Source of the DNA: a bacterium D16-51 | GTDB taxonomy: Bacteria; Bacillota; Clostridia; Lachnospirales; Lachnospiraceae | NCBI GenBank assembly: GCA_003612285.1 | Contig: RAYE01000003.1 | Span: 1 to 64,000 of the forward strand | Reading direction: 5' to 3' | DNA: 64,000 nucleotides | Part shown: in pieces, positions 48,997 to 58,213 of the stretch | Layout of the letters: every line of letters starts with the position of its first letter | Numbering within the stretch: position 1 is the first letter of the stretch | The notes under the pieces: model-generated | Seen by the model: only the letters and a program-made list of their open reading frames with translations | What the model was told of the DNA's origin: nothing | Database searches by the model: none | Program-made: the position numbers and the translations under genes

Positions 48997-50276
48997 AAAA
49001 AGTAGCAATGGTACCAATTAAACTGAACAATGAGCGTGTTCCCAATAAGAATACGAAGATATTGGGTGGCAGGCCACTTCTCCAATATATCCTGTCTACT
49101 TTGTTAAAGGTAAAGGATTTAGATGAAATCTATGTTTTTTGTAGTGATGAAGCAGTCATTCCATACCTGCCGGATGGGGTAAAGTTTTTAAAAAGGGATG
49201 CTTCGCTGGATTTGCCAACGGCGAATTTTACGCAGTTTTTTGAGGCATTTATGAATCTGGTGGATGCTGAATTATATGTTTTTGCCCATGCGACTGCACC
49301 GTTTATAGAAAAAGAAACGGTTGAACTTTGTATCCGCAAAGTGGAAAGCGGGGAATATGATTCTGCATTTACAGCGGTAAAGATACAGGATTTTTTGTGG
49401 AGTGGAAATAAGCCGTTAAACTTTGATGCGCAGAACCTTCCGCGCAGCCAGGATTTAGAACCGATTTACCGGGAAACAAGCGGGGTATATGTTTTCCAAA
49501 AAGAGGTATTTCAGGAAACGAAAAGACGGATTGGACGCCGCCCGTTTATTGTAGAAGTTTCCTGGAGGGAAGCAGTTGACATTAATACCTATGAGGATTT
49601 TGAGATTGCGAGGATGGTGGCCAGGGAGCGTTCCCGCTCATATATGAACCTGATTTTTGATTTTGACGGGGTAGTCATTGATTCAGAAAAGGTGCAGGAA
49701 CATGCTTTTTATGAAAGTTACAAAGAAGTGGTCGGGGACAATAAATGCCCGGATTTTGCAGAGTATATGAAACATACAGGCGATTCCCTGCCAAATATTT
49801 TCAGGAAAATGGGCCTCCCGGAGGAGATGGCAGTGCCATATCGCAGAATCAGCAGGCAGTCAATTGATAAAGTAATTGTCCTGGAAGAAGTCATTGCGTT
49901 AATCCGCAGGGTCAGGGAAAAAGGCGTCAGGTGTGCAATCTGTACAGGAAAAGACAGGGTCAGGACAATAGAAATCCTGGAGTATTACAAAATTGCAGAA
50001 CTGTTTGATGCTGTGGTCTGTTCTGATGATGTGGATCATCCAAAGCCGTCCCCAGAGCCGACACTCCTTGCAATGGAGAGGATTGGTGCAATCAGGGAAA
50101 ACACGGTTTTTATAGGGGATGGCTATAATGATATTTTGAGTGCAAAGGCGGCAGGGGCATATTCCGTATTGACGGGCTGGTGTGGAAATTATTGCCCGGA
50201 GGCAACGGATGAAGCAGATTATGCTGTAAAAAGCGTAAAAGAGTTAGAAGAGATATTAGAAAAATGGGGGAAGTAG
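48990..50276 (+). CDS. CMP-sugar synthetase (NeuA-like) fused to a HAD phosphatase
   Basis: A 428-residue two-domain protein. Residues 1-215 match acylneuraminate cytidylyltransferases (VAMVPIKLNNERVPNKNTKIL, then the ETSGVYVF and DINTYEDFEIA blocks). Residues 222-428 are a HAD hydrolase of the beta-phosphoglucomutase type: IFDFDGVVIDS, CTGKDR, HPKPSPEP and FIGDGYNDI. The fusion would dephosphorylate a sugar-phosphate and activate the sugar with CTP. No NeuB/NeuC-like gene is visible in the window, so the sugar is unclear. ATG 48990 is preferred, with AGGAGGA 7 bp upstream. Confidence 0.88.
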   Translation: MVKKVAMVPIKLNNERVPNKNTKILGGRPLLQYILSTLLKVKDLDEIYVFCSDEAVIPYLPDGVKFLKRDASLDLPTANFTQFFEAFMNLVDAELYVFAHATAPFIEKETVELCIRKVESGEYDSAFTAVKIQDFLWSGNKPLNFDAQNLPRSQDLEPIYRETSGVYVFQKEVFQETKRRIGRRPFIVEVSWREAVDINTYEDFEIARMVARERSRSYMNLIFDFDGVVIDSEKVQEHAFYESYKEVVGDNKCPDFAEYMKHTGDSLPNIFRKMGLPEEMAVPYRRISRQSIDKVIVLEEVIALIRRVREKGVRCAICTGKDRVRTIEILEYYKIAELFDAVVCSDDVDHPKPSPEPTLLAMERIGAIRENTVFIGDGYNDILSAKAAGAYSVLTGWCGNYCPEATDEADYAVKSVKELEEILEKWGK

Positions 50277-50762
50277 ATGATGAAAAGAAAAACTGGAATT
50301 GCAGGAATTGTCGGGGCGTTTGGTATTGGAATAGCGGGGATTGCCCTGACAAATAAGTTCAAAAATGAGGAAATACAAAAGAAAAAGAAATCAAAAGATA
50401 AATTCAAAGGATATTATAATTTGCTGAACCAATGGCTTCGGCTAAAACAAGAAAGGAAATCCCTTGAAACGTTTTTTGTAGAAAATCAGTATAAGACAAT
50501 AGCAATTTATGGGATGGGAGAACTTGGAAACCGATTATATGATGAGCTTAAAAATTCCGCTGTCCAGATAAAGTATGCTATTGATGAAAATACAGCAGGC
50601 GCTTATTCAGAGATAGAGGTGATTGCGCCGGATGAGAACTTTCCAGAAGTAGATGCAATCATTGTGACAGCAGTATTTGCCTATAACGAAATTGAGGAAA
50701 AACTGTCAGGAAAGACAAACATCCCAATCATTTCACTGGAAGATGTTGTATATGAAGTATAG
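50277..50762 (+). CDS. Membrane-anchored stand-alone Rossmann-like module
   Basis: A 161-residue protein with one N-terminal membrane segment (about 7-26, rich in Gly, Ile and Ala), a basic stretch, then only the recurrent module: KTIAIYGMGELGNRLYDEL, then IKYAIDEN and VDAIIVTA. It begins directly after the previous stop. Since the fold appears here without any catalytic partner, it may be a ligand-binding or scaffold unit that brings enzymes of the pathway together at the membrane. This is inference. Confidence 0.7.
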   Translation: MMKRKTGIAGIVGAFGIGIAGIALTNKFKNEEIQKKKKSKDKFKGYYNLLNQWLRLKQERKSLETFFVENQYKTIAIYGMGELGNRLYDELKNSAVQIKYAIDENTAGAYSEIEVIAPDENFPEVDAIIVTAVFAYNEIEEKLSGKTNIPIISLEDVVYEV

Positions 50763-50782
50763 ACATGGAGGATGGGATACGG

Positions 50783-51883
50783 ATGGAAATTATAGCATTC
50801 TACTTGCCGCAATTTCATGAGATACCGGAAAACAATGAGTGGTGGGGCAAAGGTTTTACTGAGTGGACAAGCGTAAAAAAATCAAAGCCGCTTTTTCCCG
50901 GGCATAATCAGCCAAGAGTGCCTTTACACCATAACTATTATAATCTTTTAGACAAAAAAGTGATGGACTGGCAGGCAAGGCTTGCTGCAAAGGCAGGGAT
51001 AACAGGATTTTGCTTTTACCACTATTGGTTTAATGGGAAGCAGCTTCTGGAAAAGCCAGTAGATAATTATTTAAAGTGGAAGGATATCCCACAGAGATAT
51101 TGTATGTCCTGGGCAAATGAATCATGGATACGTACATGGAGCAATATGGAGGGGAATGACTGGAATGAGGTTACAGACAGAAAGATGCAAAGAAAAGGAC
51201 CAAGCGTCCTGATAAAGCAGAGTTATGGCATAAGGCATGACTGGGAAGAGCATTTTTACTATCTTTTGCCTTTTTTCCAGGATAAAAGGTATATCCGGTA
51301 TGATGGAAAGCCGGTATTCCTGATACATAAAGCGGCAAAAATAAAATGCCTGGATGCCATGTTGCAATGCTGGGACAGGCTGGCGAAACAAAACGGCCTG
51401 CCGGGGATTTATATTCTGGCAACAAATTGTGATGCAAGGCTGAGTAGATATGTAAATGGAAGGGTAATGTTTGAGCCAAATTATACACTGTATCATGAAA
51501 AAATTGAGTATTACCAGAAGCGTGACGATTGGATAGAACAGATAAAACAGAGGACAGGCTTAAAAATCATTAAACGTTTCCACTATGATGTGGTCTGGAA
51601 CAGGATTATAAAACGTAATCTGGAAAAAGCCAGGTATCAATACTTTAGAGGGGGATTTGTGGATTTTGATGCGTCCCCAAGGCGTGGCAGGAATGCAAAG
51701 ATATTTTCGGGGGTTACGCCAGCTAAATTTGAAAAATATCTGCGGGAACTGTTAAAACTTGAAAAAGAGATGCTGTTTATCAATGCATGGAATGAATGGG
51801 CAGAAGGGGCGTATTTAGAACCGGATGAGAAGCATGGATATGGTTTTTTACAGGCAGTAAAAAATGCAAGGGAAAAGAATTAA
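50783..51883 (+). CDS. WbsX-like / GH99-like glycan biosynthesis protein
   Basis: A 366-residue protein with the signature of the WbsX family: IAFYLPQFHEIPENNEWWGKG (the first 20 residues after the start), GFCFYHYWFNGK, WANESWIRTW, and FINAWNEWAEGAYLEPD near the end. The fold is related to endo-mannosidase GH99, and members occur in O-antigen and capsule clusters, with function still poorly defined. ATG 50783 is chosen by the GGAGG upstream, but the spacing is long; 50765 is possible. It overlaps the next ATG by one base. Confidence 0.85.
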   Translation: MEIIAFYLPQFHEIPENNEWWGKGFTEWTSVKKSKPLFPGHNQPRVPLHHNYYNLLDKKVMDWQARLAAKAGITGFCFYHYWFNGKQLLEKPVDNYLKWKDIPQRYCMSWANESWIRTWSNMEGNDWNEVTDRKMQRKGPSVLIKQSYGIRHDWEEHFYYLLPFFQDKRYIRYDGKPVFLIHKAAKIKCLDAMLQCWDRLAKQNGLPGIYILATNCDARLSRYVNGRVMFEPNYTLYHEKIEYYQKRDDWIEQIKQRTGLKIIKRFHYDVVWNRIIKRNLEKARYQYFRGGFVDFDASPRRGRNAKIFSGVTPAKFEKYLRELLKLEKEMLFINAWNEWAEGAYLEPDEKHGYGFLQAVKNAREKN

Positions 51884-52971
51884 TGTTAAAAATTTTAGTT
51901 TGGGGAACTGGCCAAGGGGCAGTCAAATATTTAGAAAAGCATTTGGAGATGCTGGATTATATTGAGGTTTTAGCATTTGTGGATGGCAGGAAATCAGACA
52001 ATACAGCAGAGTATTTTGTCATGCCGGACGGGGCAAAAAAAGTAAAAATATCGCCAAAAGAGATTTCGCAATATTCATATGACTACATTACAGTGTTGAG
52101 TTCTTACTATGAAGAAATAAAAAAAGATGCAGTAAAATTTGGGGTGAGCAGCAACCGAATTATGCGGGGGAAAGAATTTTATTTATTCTGGGTAAAAAAA
52201 GGATATTTGGATTTTAAGCAGAAATATGGGGAATGGCTTAAGAAAAAGGAGTATGCCAATATTGAGGAAAAAAGTAATTATGTTTGGGTGTCATGGCTGC
52301 AAGGTTATGATGAAGCGCCAATTTTAATCCAAAGATGTATAGACAGCATTCGGAAATATTCTGAAGGACAAAATTTTTGTTTTATTACAATGCAGAATTA
52401 TAAAGAGTATGTAGATGTTCCGGACTATTTGATACAAAAATTAGAGGCTGGAAGAATTACACTGACATTTTTTTCTGATATATTACGTCTTTTATTGCTT
52501 GATAAATATGGTGGGCTTTGGGTGGATGCTACAGTTTTTTGTATGGGAGATTTTAAATATCTGTATAACGAAAATGATTTTTTTGTTTTCCAGATAACTG
52601 ATCAGAATGATGGAAGGGTGGCTGCAAGCTGGCTTTTTTATTCAAAAAGGGGGCATGTATTTGTAAAAGAAACGCTTCACTTATTATTGCGGTATTGTAT
52701 GGAAGTGGGAAAGATGGAACATTACTATATTATACATTATTTTTTTAGGATGGTAACAGAGTGTTATAGCGAAATATGGGATAAAATGTCTGTGGCGGAG
52801 GTAACAGATTGTTATTTATTGAGCAAAAAAATAAATGAGCTATATAGTAAAAAGGAATGGGAAAATATGAGAGACAAGATGCCCATACAAAAGTTAAACC
52901 GCAGATGGAGGACAGATAAATATGGTGAGGATACTTTTTATTGCTATATTACATCGGAAAATGGAGTGTGA
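51883..52971 (+). CDS. GT32-like capsular glycosyltransferase with N-terminal Rossmann-like module
   Basis: A 362-residue protein. Residues 1-100 are the recurrent module (LKILVWGTGQGAVKYLEKH, then VLAFVDGRKSD). The catalytic part shows YVWVSWLQGYDEAP near 128 and FFSDILRLLLLDKYGGLWVDATVFC near 195-220, the signature of capsular synthesis transferases with a GT32-like sugar-binding DxD region (here WVDAT). It lies in a tight run of overlapping genes. The sugar is unknown. Confidence 0.82.
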   Translation: MLKILVWGTGQGAVKYLEKHLEMLDYIEVLAFVDGRKSDNTAEYFVMPDGAKKVKISPKEISQYSYDYITVLSSYYEEIKKDAVKFGVSSNRIMRGKEFYLFWVKKGYLDFKQKYGEWLKKKEYANIEEKSNYVWVSWLQGYDEAPILIQRCIDSIRKYSEGQNFCFITMQNYKEYVDVPDYLIQKLEAGRITLTFFSDILRLLLLDKYGGLWVDATVFCMGDFKYLYNENDFFVFQITDQNDGRVAASWLFYSKRGHVFVKETLHLLLRYCMEVGKMEHYYIIHYFFRMVTECYSEIWDKMSVAEVTDCYLLSKKINELYSKKEWENMRDKMPIQKLNRRWRTDKYGEDTFYCYITSENGV

Positions 52972-52983
52972 GGTTAAGGTCAA

Positions 52984-54240
52984 ATGAAGAAAATGGTATT
53001 AGTTCTAGGGATGCATAGATCTGCGACTTCATTAACGACAGAATTGTTGTCGTCATATGGGCTGTATTTGGGTGAAAAGGAAGAATTGTGTAAACCAAAC
53101 CAAAATAACCAAAGGGGATATTTTGAGAACAGAAGCGCTGTCTGGCTGAACAATAAAATTTTGTATGAGCATGGGATGCATTGGGCTTCTCTTAATGAAG
53201 ATATAATAAATAAGATAGAAACGAGATATACATCGGATGTTAATGCCATTTTACAGCAGATGATTGGTAAGGCAAGGGATGGACAGGTGCTGTTGTTAAA
53301 AGATCCACGGATGTGTATAACGGAACCAGTTTGGAAAAGGCAGATGGAGGAACTTGGCATAGAAGAGCATATTGTTATGGTATTTAGACATCCATATGAA
53401 GTTGCAAAATCAATAGAAGTACGGAACCATATTGATTTTTCTTATGCTTTGAAGATATGGTTTTATAATAATTTTTCTGCCCTTTGCAGAATGGCAGAAT
53501 GTAATACATCTGCACTGGTGCTAAACCATGATAATTACTTTATGGAGTATGAGGAACAGATTGGCAAGATAGAAACTTTTTTGGGCTGGCAGGGTTCAAA
53601 TAGTGCGGCAGATGAAATTATTGATGTTACGTTAAGACATAATAATGCTAAAGAAATTAATAAGGAAGTCAATGCCAGGCTGCAATCAATTGTGTTTGAG
53701 ATGTATCAATATTTAATTGAATTATCTGCGATAGAAAAGGCTGTTATAAGAAAAGAAAAGTTGATGCAGTTATCAGGGTTTTTAACAGAAATTATAAATA
53801 CTTCGTATTCACATGGGAATTGTGATATGGAGCCTGATGTATTCCAAGATGCTTTAGGAAAGGAAAAGAAATACTGGTGTGCTTATCATCTGGAAAATAA
53901 TAGAAACTTACTAATATCGGGTTTTCAGAAGATGAGTACAGAAATGGGGATTAAGGAACTGTCTATTTATGGCAATGGCACATTAACGAAAGCATTACTG
54001 CCAATATTATTTTCATCTGGAATAGATATCATTGCTGTGTATGATAAAAATCCGGCGGATGCCGGGCAGCAGAATCATGTACATGGGATTCAGGAAGCAG
54101 TTTTAGTTGATGGGATAATTTTGAATACAGCAGTAAACTATGGGATGCAGGTAAAAAATGAATTAAAAGAGAAATTTGCAATGTGCAGGGTACTTGATTT
54201 GTATGAATTACTTTATAAGATGCTAAAAACTTGTTTGTAA
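52984..54240 (+). CDS. Sulfotransferase-family protein with C-terminal Rossmann-like module
   Basis: A 418-residue protein. The N-terminal 220 residues show the PAPS-binding P-loop LGMHRSATSL at 8-17, KDPRMC near 102 and VFRHPYEVAKSIEVR near 135, the two nucleotide-binding loops of sulfotransferases. Residues 318-410 carry the recurrent module, here at the C-terminus (KELSIYGNGTLTKALL, then IIAVYDKNPADAG). It probably sulfates a sugar of the polymer; no PAPS synthesis genes are in view. Confidence 0.82.
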   Translation: MKKMVLVLGMHRSATSLTTELLSSYGLYLGEKEELCKPNQNNQRGYFENRSAVWLNNKILYEHGMHWASLNEDIINKIETRYTSDVNAILQQMIGKARDGQVLLLKDPRMCITEPVWKRQMEELGIEEHIVMVFRHPYEVAKSIEVRNHIDFSYALKIWFYNNFSALCRMAECNTSALVLNHDNYFMEYEEQIGKIETFLGWQGSNSAADEIIDVTLRHNNAKEINKEVNARLQSIVFEMYQYLIELSAIEKAVIRKEKLMQLSGFLTEIINTSYSHGNCDMEPDVFQDALGKEKKYWCAYHLENNRNLLISGFQKMSTEMGIKELSIYGNGTLTKALLPILFSSGIDIIAVYDKNPADAGQQNHVHGIQEAVLVDGIILNTAVNYGMQVKNELKEKFAMCRVLDLYELLYKMLKTCL

Positions 54241-54266
54241 ATGATTTAATTAAAAGGGGAATAGAT

Positions 54267-55364
54267 ATGAAGGTATTGTTAGTAGGAGAATTTAGTAAGC
54301 TTCACAACAATTTGCAGCATGGTTTAAGGGGGCTGGGAGTAGATGTAACTACTGCCAATTTTGGGGATTTTTTTAAAAAATTCCATAGCGACATAAAACT
54401 TTATAAGATTCCTAAAGATAAGAAATATGATTTTTTGAGGAAAGAGTACAGCAAATATATATATCATAAGTTTGTTCAATATGATGTTGTCCAGTTTATA
54501 TCAGAAAGGCAGATGTGTGCTGATTATGGCTTTGAAAAGCATCTTCCGGTTGCTTTGGTAAAGGATGCAAAATTGTCGGTGCTTTTACTTGCCGGATGCA
54601 ATTATTATTATTCAATTTCCAATCAGTGTCTTCCAATTACATCATGTCCGGATTGTTTGAAATATGATAAAAGGGATAGGTATGGGTGTGAACATAGATA
54701 TAAACCTGAGATTAGAAAATTAGCATATGCAATGCAAAAGAATGTAGATGTAATTGTTCCAATGGCATATGAATTTTATCTCTGTAATAAAAATAGTGAA
54801 TTTAAAGAAAAAATTGTAAAACCTATTGATTTTCCAATAATTGTGAACGAAGAGAAAGAATATAACTTTAACGAAAAGTTAGTTGTATATCATCCACTGA
54901 ACAGGGAAGGGGCTAAGGGAACTGTTTTAATTAAAAAGGCATTTCGTATTTTACAACAAAAATATGGGGAGCATGTAGAATTTGTTATAAAGGGGAATAT
55001 GCCATTTGATGAATATAATGAATTTGTAAAAAGGACAGATGTTATTGTGGATGAAAAAAATGGAATTACATTTGGCATGGCCTCTTTAATGGCAATGGAG
55101 ATGGGAAAAATAGTTATTACGAATAATTATAGAAATACAATTGATTGTGTAGAATATCAACACGTCAAAGAGTCTCCGGCATTTGAATTGGGGACAACAG
55201 TTGAGGAGATTGTAAATAATATATCTGATGTGATTGAAAATAAACAACGATTTACTACATTGGCAAAAAAAGGGCATGGTTTTGTTGCAAGGTATCATGA
55301 TGACAAAATAATTGCTGAGAAATTTTTGGATTTATATGAAAGAAAATTGTATAAGAAGATTTGA
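54267..55364 (+). CDS. GT4-like glycosyltransferase
   Basis: A 365-residue protein starting MKVLLVGEFSKLHNNLQHGL, as in GT-B transferases, with a later VVYHPLNREGAKGT segment and a DEKNGITFGMASLMAMEMGK stretch in place of the usual E-x7-E donor loop. Two CxxC-like pairs (CPDCLKYDKRDRYGC near residues 127-141) could bind a metal, which is uncommon for GT4. ATG 54267 follows AAAAGGGG. The donor and acceptor are unknown. Confidence 0.7.
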   Translation: MKVLLVGEFSKLHNNLQHGLRGLGVDVTTANFGDFFKKFHSDIKLYKIPKDKKYDFLRKEYSKYIYHKFVQYDVVQFISERQMCADYGFEKHLPVALVKDAKLSVLLLAGCNYYYSISNQCLPITSCPDCLKYDKRDRYGCEHRYKPEIRKLAYAMQKNVDVIVPMAYEFYLCNKNSEFKEKIVKPIDFPIIVNEEKEYNFNEKLVVYHPLNREGAKGTVLIKKAFRILQQKYGEHVEFVIKGNMPFDEYNEFVKRTDVIVDEKNGITFGMASLMAMEMGKIVITNNYRNTIDCVEYQHVKESPAFELGTTVEEIVNNISDVIENKQRFTTLAKKGHGFVARYHDDKIIAEKFLDLYERKLYKKI

Positions 55365-55421
55365 AAAAATGAGGGATGGATTTGATTAGAAGTCCAGATG
55401 TCAGGGAAGTGAGGGAAACTT

Positions 55422-56618
55422 ATGATTCGGTTTTCAAAAATAGATGCAGAGCTAAGTATATATCGAAAAAAGGATGTTTTTTTATTCGGGGCTTCAAGTG
55501 CAGGAAAGAAAGCAAAAAAATTGTTAGGTAAATTTGGGATTGGAATTAAGGCTGTAATTGATAATGATATTCAAAAAGCAGGTAAAGAATTTTTTGGAGT
55601 AAAAATTATTTCTTTTAATGAATTAAAAGAAATAATTAATGATTACTGTATTATTCAAATAGCAAGCGTGCATGAGAAAGAAATAGAGGAGGACTTAAAA
55701 GCGATAAATGCAGACTACATATTGTATAGTGAGTTCATTTTTCGGATGAATGAGTTGGCAAGATATCAGTTTTGCAAAAAGTATCCTGATTTAAAAAGTT
55801 ATATGTATGAAGTTCTTTGGACAGATATAGTGAATTTGAATTTAAAAATAAGCAGTAAGTATTTATTGGAAACTGTTTTTGAAGATGCAGATTTTATTAA
55901 CATTAAGATTGCGCCGCCTAAAACTGGAAATGTTAGCCTGGGTAAATCAATTGATGGAAAAATTTTTAATCAAATGCATACATATGCGTATATCCCAAAA
56001 ACTCTGGAAGATTTTTTAAAGGATAAAAAAGTAAATATAATTATGGGGGTTAGAGACATTATTAGTCAACATTTGTCCTTGTTATTTCAAAATGCCAGTG
56101 ATGCTACATATTTTGATTTAGATGAATTTTGGGTTGATGGTGGGGATGTACAGAAGGTTTTTGATAGGTTTTTTGTATCGGATGATAAACAGGACTGTTG
56201 GTATAATTATATATCATTAAAAGAAGGAGTCCGGGGTGGAGGTAAGGTAGAAGATTTTTTTGATTTACAATTTAAACCATTTTGGGGAGTGGATATATAT
56301 GAGTATCCTTTTGATAAGGAAAAGGGATATTCCATATATCATGAAGGGAATTTAAATATTATGGTTTATCAATTGGAGAAAATGAGTATTTTGGAGAAAG
56401 AGATAGGGGATTTTCTTCAATTAAAAGAATTTAAATTAATTAAAGCAAATGACAGTGATAATAAATGGTATATGAATACGTATGAAAAAGCTAAAAAAGA
56501 ATTGAGGCTGACTAAAAAATATTTTGATAGATGTTATAACAGTAAATATATGAAGCATTTCTATAGTGATGATGATATAAAAGAATTTCAGGAAATGTGG
56601 CAGAGAAATTTGTTTTAG
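55422..56618 (+). CDS. NKWYS-family capsule protein (sulfotransferase-like) with N-terminal Rossmann-like module
   Basis: A 398-residue protein. Residues 17-105 are the recurrent module (KDVFLFGASSAGKKAKKLL, then AVIDNDIQKAGKEFFG). The rest matches putative capsular polysaccharide synthesis proteins: a P-loop-like APPKTGNVSLGKSI near 168, GVRDIISQHLSLLFQN near 209, FGV/PFDKEKGYSIY near 300, and NKWY near 348, after which the family is named. The fold suggests a sulfotransferase-like enzyme. From here the DNA is visibly richer in A and T. Confidence 0.75.
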   Translation: MIRFSKIDAELSIYRKKDVFLFGASSAGKKAKKLLGKFGIGIKAVIDNDIQKAGKEFFGVKIISFNELKEIINDYCIIQIASVHEKEIEEDLKAINADYILYSEFIFRMNELARYQFCKKYPDLKSYMYEVLWTDIVNLNLKISSKYLLETVFEDADFINIKIAPPKTGNVSLGKSIDGKIFNQMHTYAYIPKTLEDFLKDKKVNIIMGVRDIISQHLSLLFQNASDATYFDLDEFWVDGGDVQKVFDRFFVSDDKQDCWYNYISLKEGVRGGGKVEDFFDLQFKPFWGVDIYEYPFDKEKGYSIYHEGNLNIMVYQLEKMSILEKEIGDFLQLKEFKLIKANDSDNKWYMNTYEKAKKELRLTKKYFDRCYNSKYMKHFYSDDDIKEFQEMWQRNLF

Positions 56619-56638
56619 ATTAGGAGGCTTCAAATAAA

Positions 56639-57055
56639 ATGCATAATATGAATAATGTTAAATTATTAGAATTTCCACAGTTAGGTGATGAAAGAGGACA
56701 TCTTGTTGTAGTGGAAAGTAAGATAGATATTCCTTTTAATATAGAACGTGTTTTCTATATTTATGGTTCAAAGCAAAATGTTATTAGAGGAGAACATGCA
56801 AACCGGGAAACGGAATTTGTGCTCATTAATGTATCAGGTGCAAGTAAAGTGAAGATAAAAGATGGTGAAGGAAATGAAGCGATTTTTTGTTTGAATAGGC
56901 CGCATACAGGGATTTATTTACCTGCCATGGTGTGGAAAGAGATGTATGATTTTAGTGAAGATTCTGTTCTGCTAGTGCTGGCGAGCCAGCATTATAATGC
57001 AGAAGAATATTTAAGAAGTTATAAAGAATACACAGATGCAATTTTAGGAAAGTAG
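56639..57055 (+). CDS. fdtA: FdtA-like dTDP-4-keto-6-deoxyglucose 3,4-ketoisomerase
   Basis: A 138-residue cupin of the WxcM/FdtA family: DERGHLVVVES near 18, IPFNIERVFYIYGSK, RGEHANRE (with the catalytic histidine), YLPAMVWKEMYDFSEDSVLLVLAS. It moves the keto group from C4 to C3 of a dTDP-6-deoxyhexose. The product is used by the aminotransferase encoded next. AGGAGG precedes the start with an 11-bp spacer. Confidence 0.88.
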   Translation: MHNMNNVKLLEFPQLGDERGHLVVVESKIDIPFNIERVFYIYGSKQNVIRGEHANRETEFVLINVSGASKVKIKDGEGNEAIFCLNRPHTGIYLPAMVWKEMYDFSEDSVLLVLASQHYNAEEYLRSYKEYTDAILGK

Positions 57056-57106
57056 CATATATGCAGAGGTTTTAGCAGGTGAATAAATAAGGGAAGGCGA
57101 ATTTTA

Positions 57107-58198
57107 ATGGAAATACATTGTAATCGGCTGGACAGAGGATTTGAATTATATAAAGAGGAATTTGAAAGGAAGGCTTTAGAGGTTTTAGCATCTGGCTGGT
57201 ATGTTTTAGGGAACGAACTTAATAGTTTTGAACAGGAGTATGCTGAATATCTCGGTGTAGGTTATTGTGTAGGGGTTGCCAGCGGCTTAGATGCTTTAAA
57301 GATAGCTATCCATTTGCTTGGGATAGGGTCTGGGGATGAAGTTATTGTTCAAGGGAATACTTATATCGCAACTGTAATGGGGATTACAGAAAATGGGGCT
57401 AGGCCAGTATTTGTTGAGCCGGATAAATTTTTTAATATTGATGTTCAAAAAATAGAGGAAAAGATTACAGAAAATACGAAAGCTATTATGGTAGTCCACC
57501 TTTATGGACAGGCTGCGGATATGCATCCGATAATGGATTTATCAAAAAAATATAATTTAAGGGTAATAGAAGATTGTGCACAGGCACATGGGGCAGAATA
57601 TTGTGGTAAAAAAGTAGGGACATTTGGGGATATTGGATGTTTTTCCTTTTATCCAACAAAGAATTTAGGTGCATTTGGCGATGGTGGCGCTATTGTTACG
57701 AATTGTAAGGAATTTAGTGATAGGGCAAAAGTATATAGAAATTATGGCAGTGAAAAGAAATACTATAACAGTATTATTGGAGTGAATTCAAGATTAGATG
57801 AGATACAGGCTGGGTTGTTAAGGGTGAAATTGAAATATCTTGATACCTTGAATTGGGAGCGTAAAAAAATTGCAGCTACGTATCTGAAAAATATAAGCCA
57901 AAAGGATGTTCAATTGCCAATGGAGCATTTAGGGTGTAAATCGGTGTGGCATCAGTTTGTAGTAAAAACAAAGAAACGTGAAAAATTGATAAAACATTTA
58001 GATGTTTTAGGTATTCATAGTATGGTTCATTATCCAATTCCCCCTCATTTATCTGAGGCATATAGATATTTAAATAAGGCGATTGGATCACTTCCGATAA
58101 CTGAGGCATATTCAGAAGAAGTGCTGTCATTACCAATTTATAATGGAATGACAGATGCAGAAATAAAGTATGTTATAGATGGCATAAATAGTTTTTGA
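57107..58198 (+). CDS. fdtB: FdtB-like sugar 3-aminotransferase (DegT/DnrJ/EryC1)
   Basis: A 363-residue PLP enzyme: [25 protein letters not shown] near 60-85, EDCAQAHGA near 157 and the Schiff-base lysine in [16 protein letters not shown] near 184-199. It aminates C3 of a dTDP-3-keto-6-deoxyhexose to give a Fuc3N or Qui3N type sugar. It pairs with FdtA immediately upstream. RmlA/RmlB to supply dTDP-4-keto-6-deoxyglucose are not in the window. Confidence 0.92.
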   Translation: MEIHCNRLDRGFELYKEEFERKALEVLASGWYVLGNELNSFEQEYAEYLGVGYCVGVASGLDALKIAIHLLGIGSGDEVIVQGNTYIATVMGITENGARPVFVEPDKFFNIDVQKIEEKITENTKAIMVVHLYGQAADMHPIMDLSKKYNLRVIEDCAQAHGAEYCGKKVGTFGDIGCFSFYPTKNLGAFGDGGAIVTNCKEFSDRAKVYRNYGSEKKYYNSIIGVNSRLDEIQAGLLRVKLKYLDTLNWERKKIAATYLKNISQKDVQLPMEHLGCKSVWHQFVVKTKKREKLIKHLDVLGIHSMVHYPIPPHLSEAYRYLNKAIGSLPITEAYSEEVLSLPIYNGMTDAEIKYVIDGINSF

Positions 58199-58213
58199 TT
58201 TGCGGAATTATAG

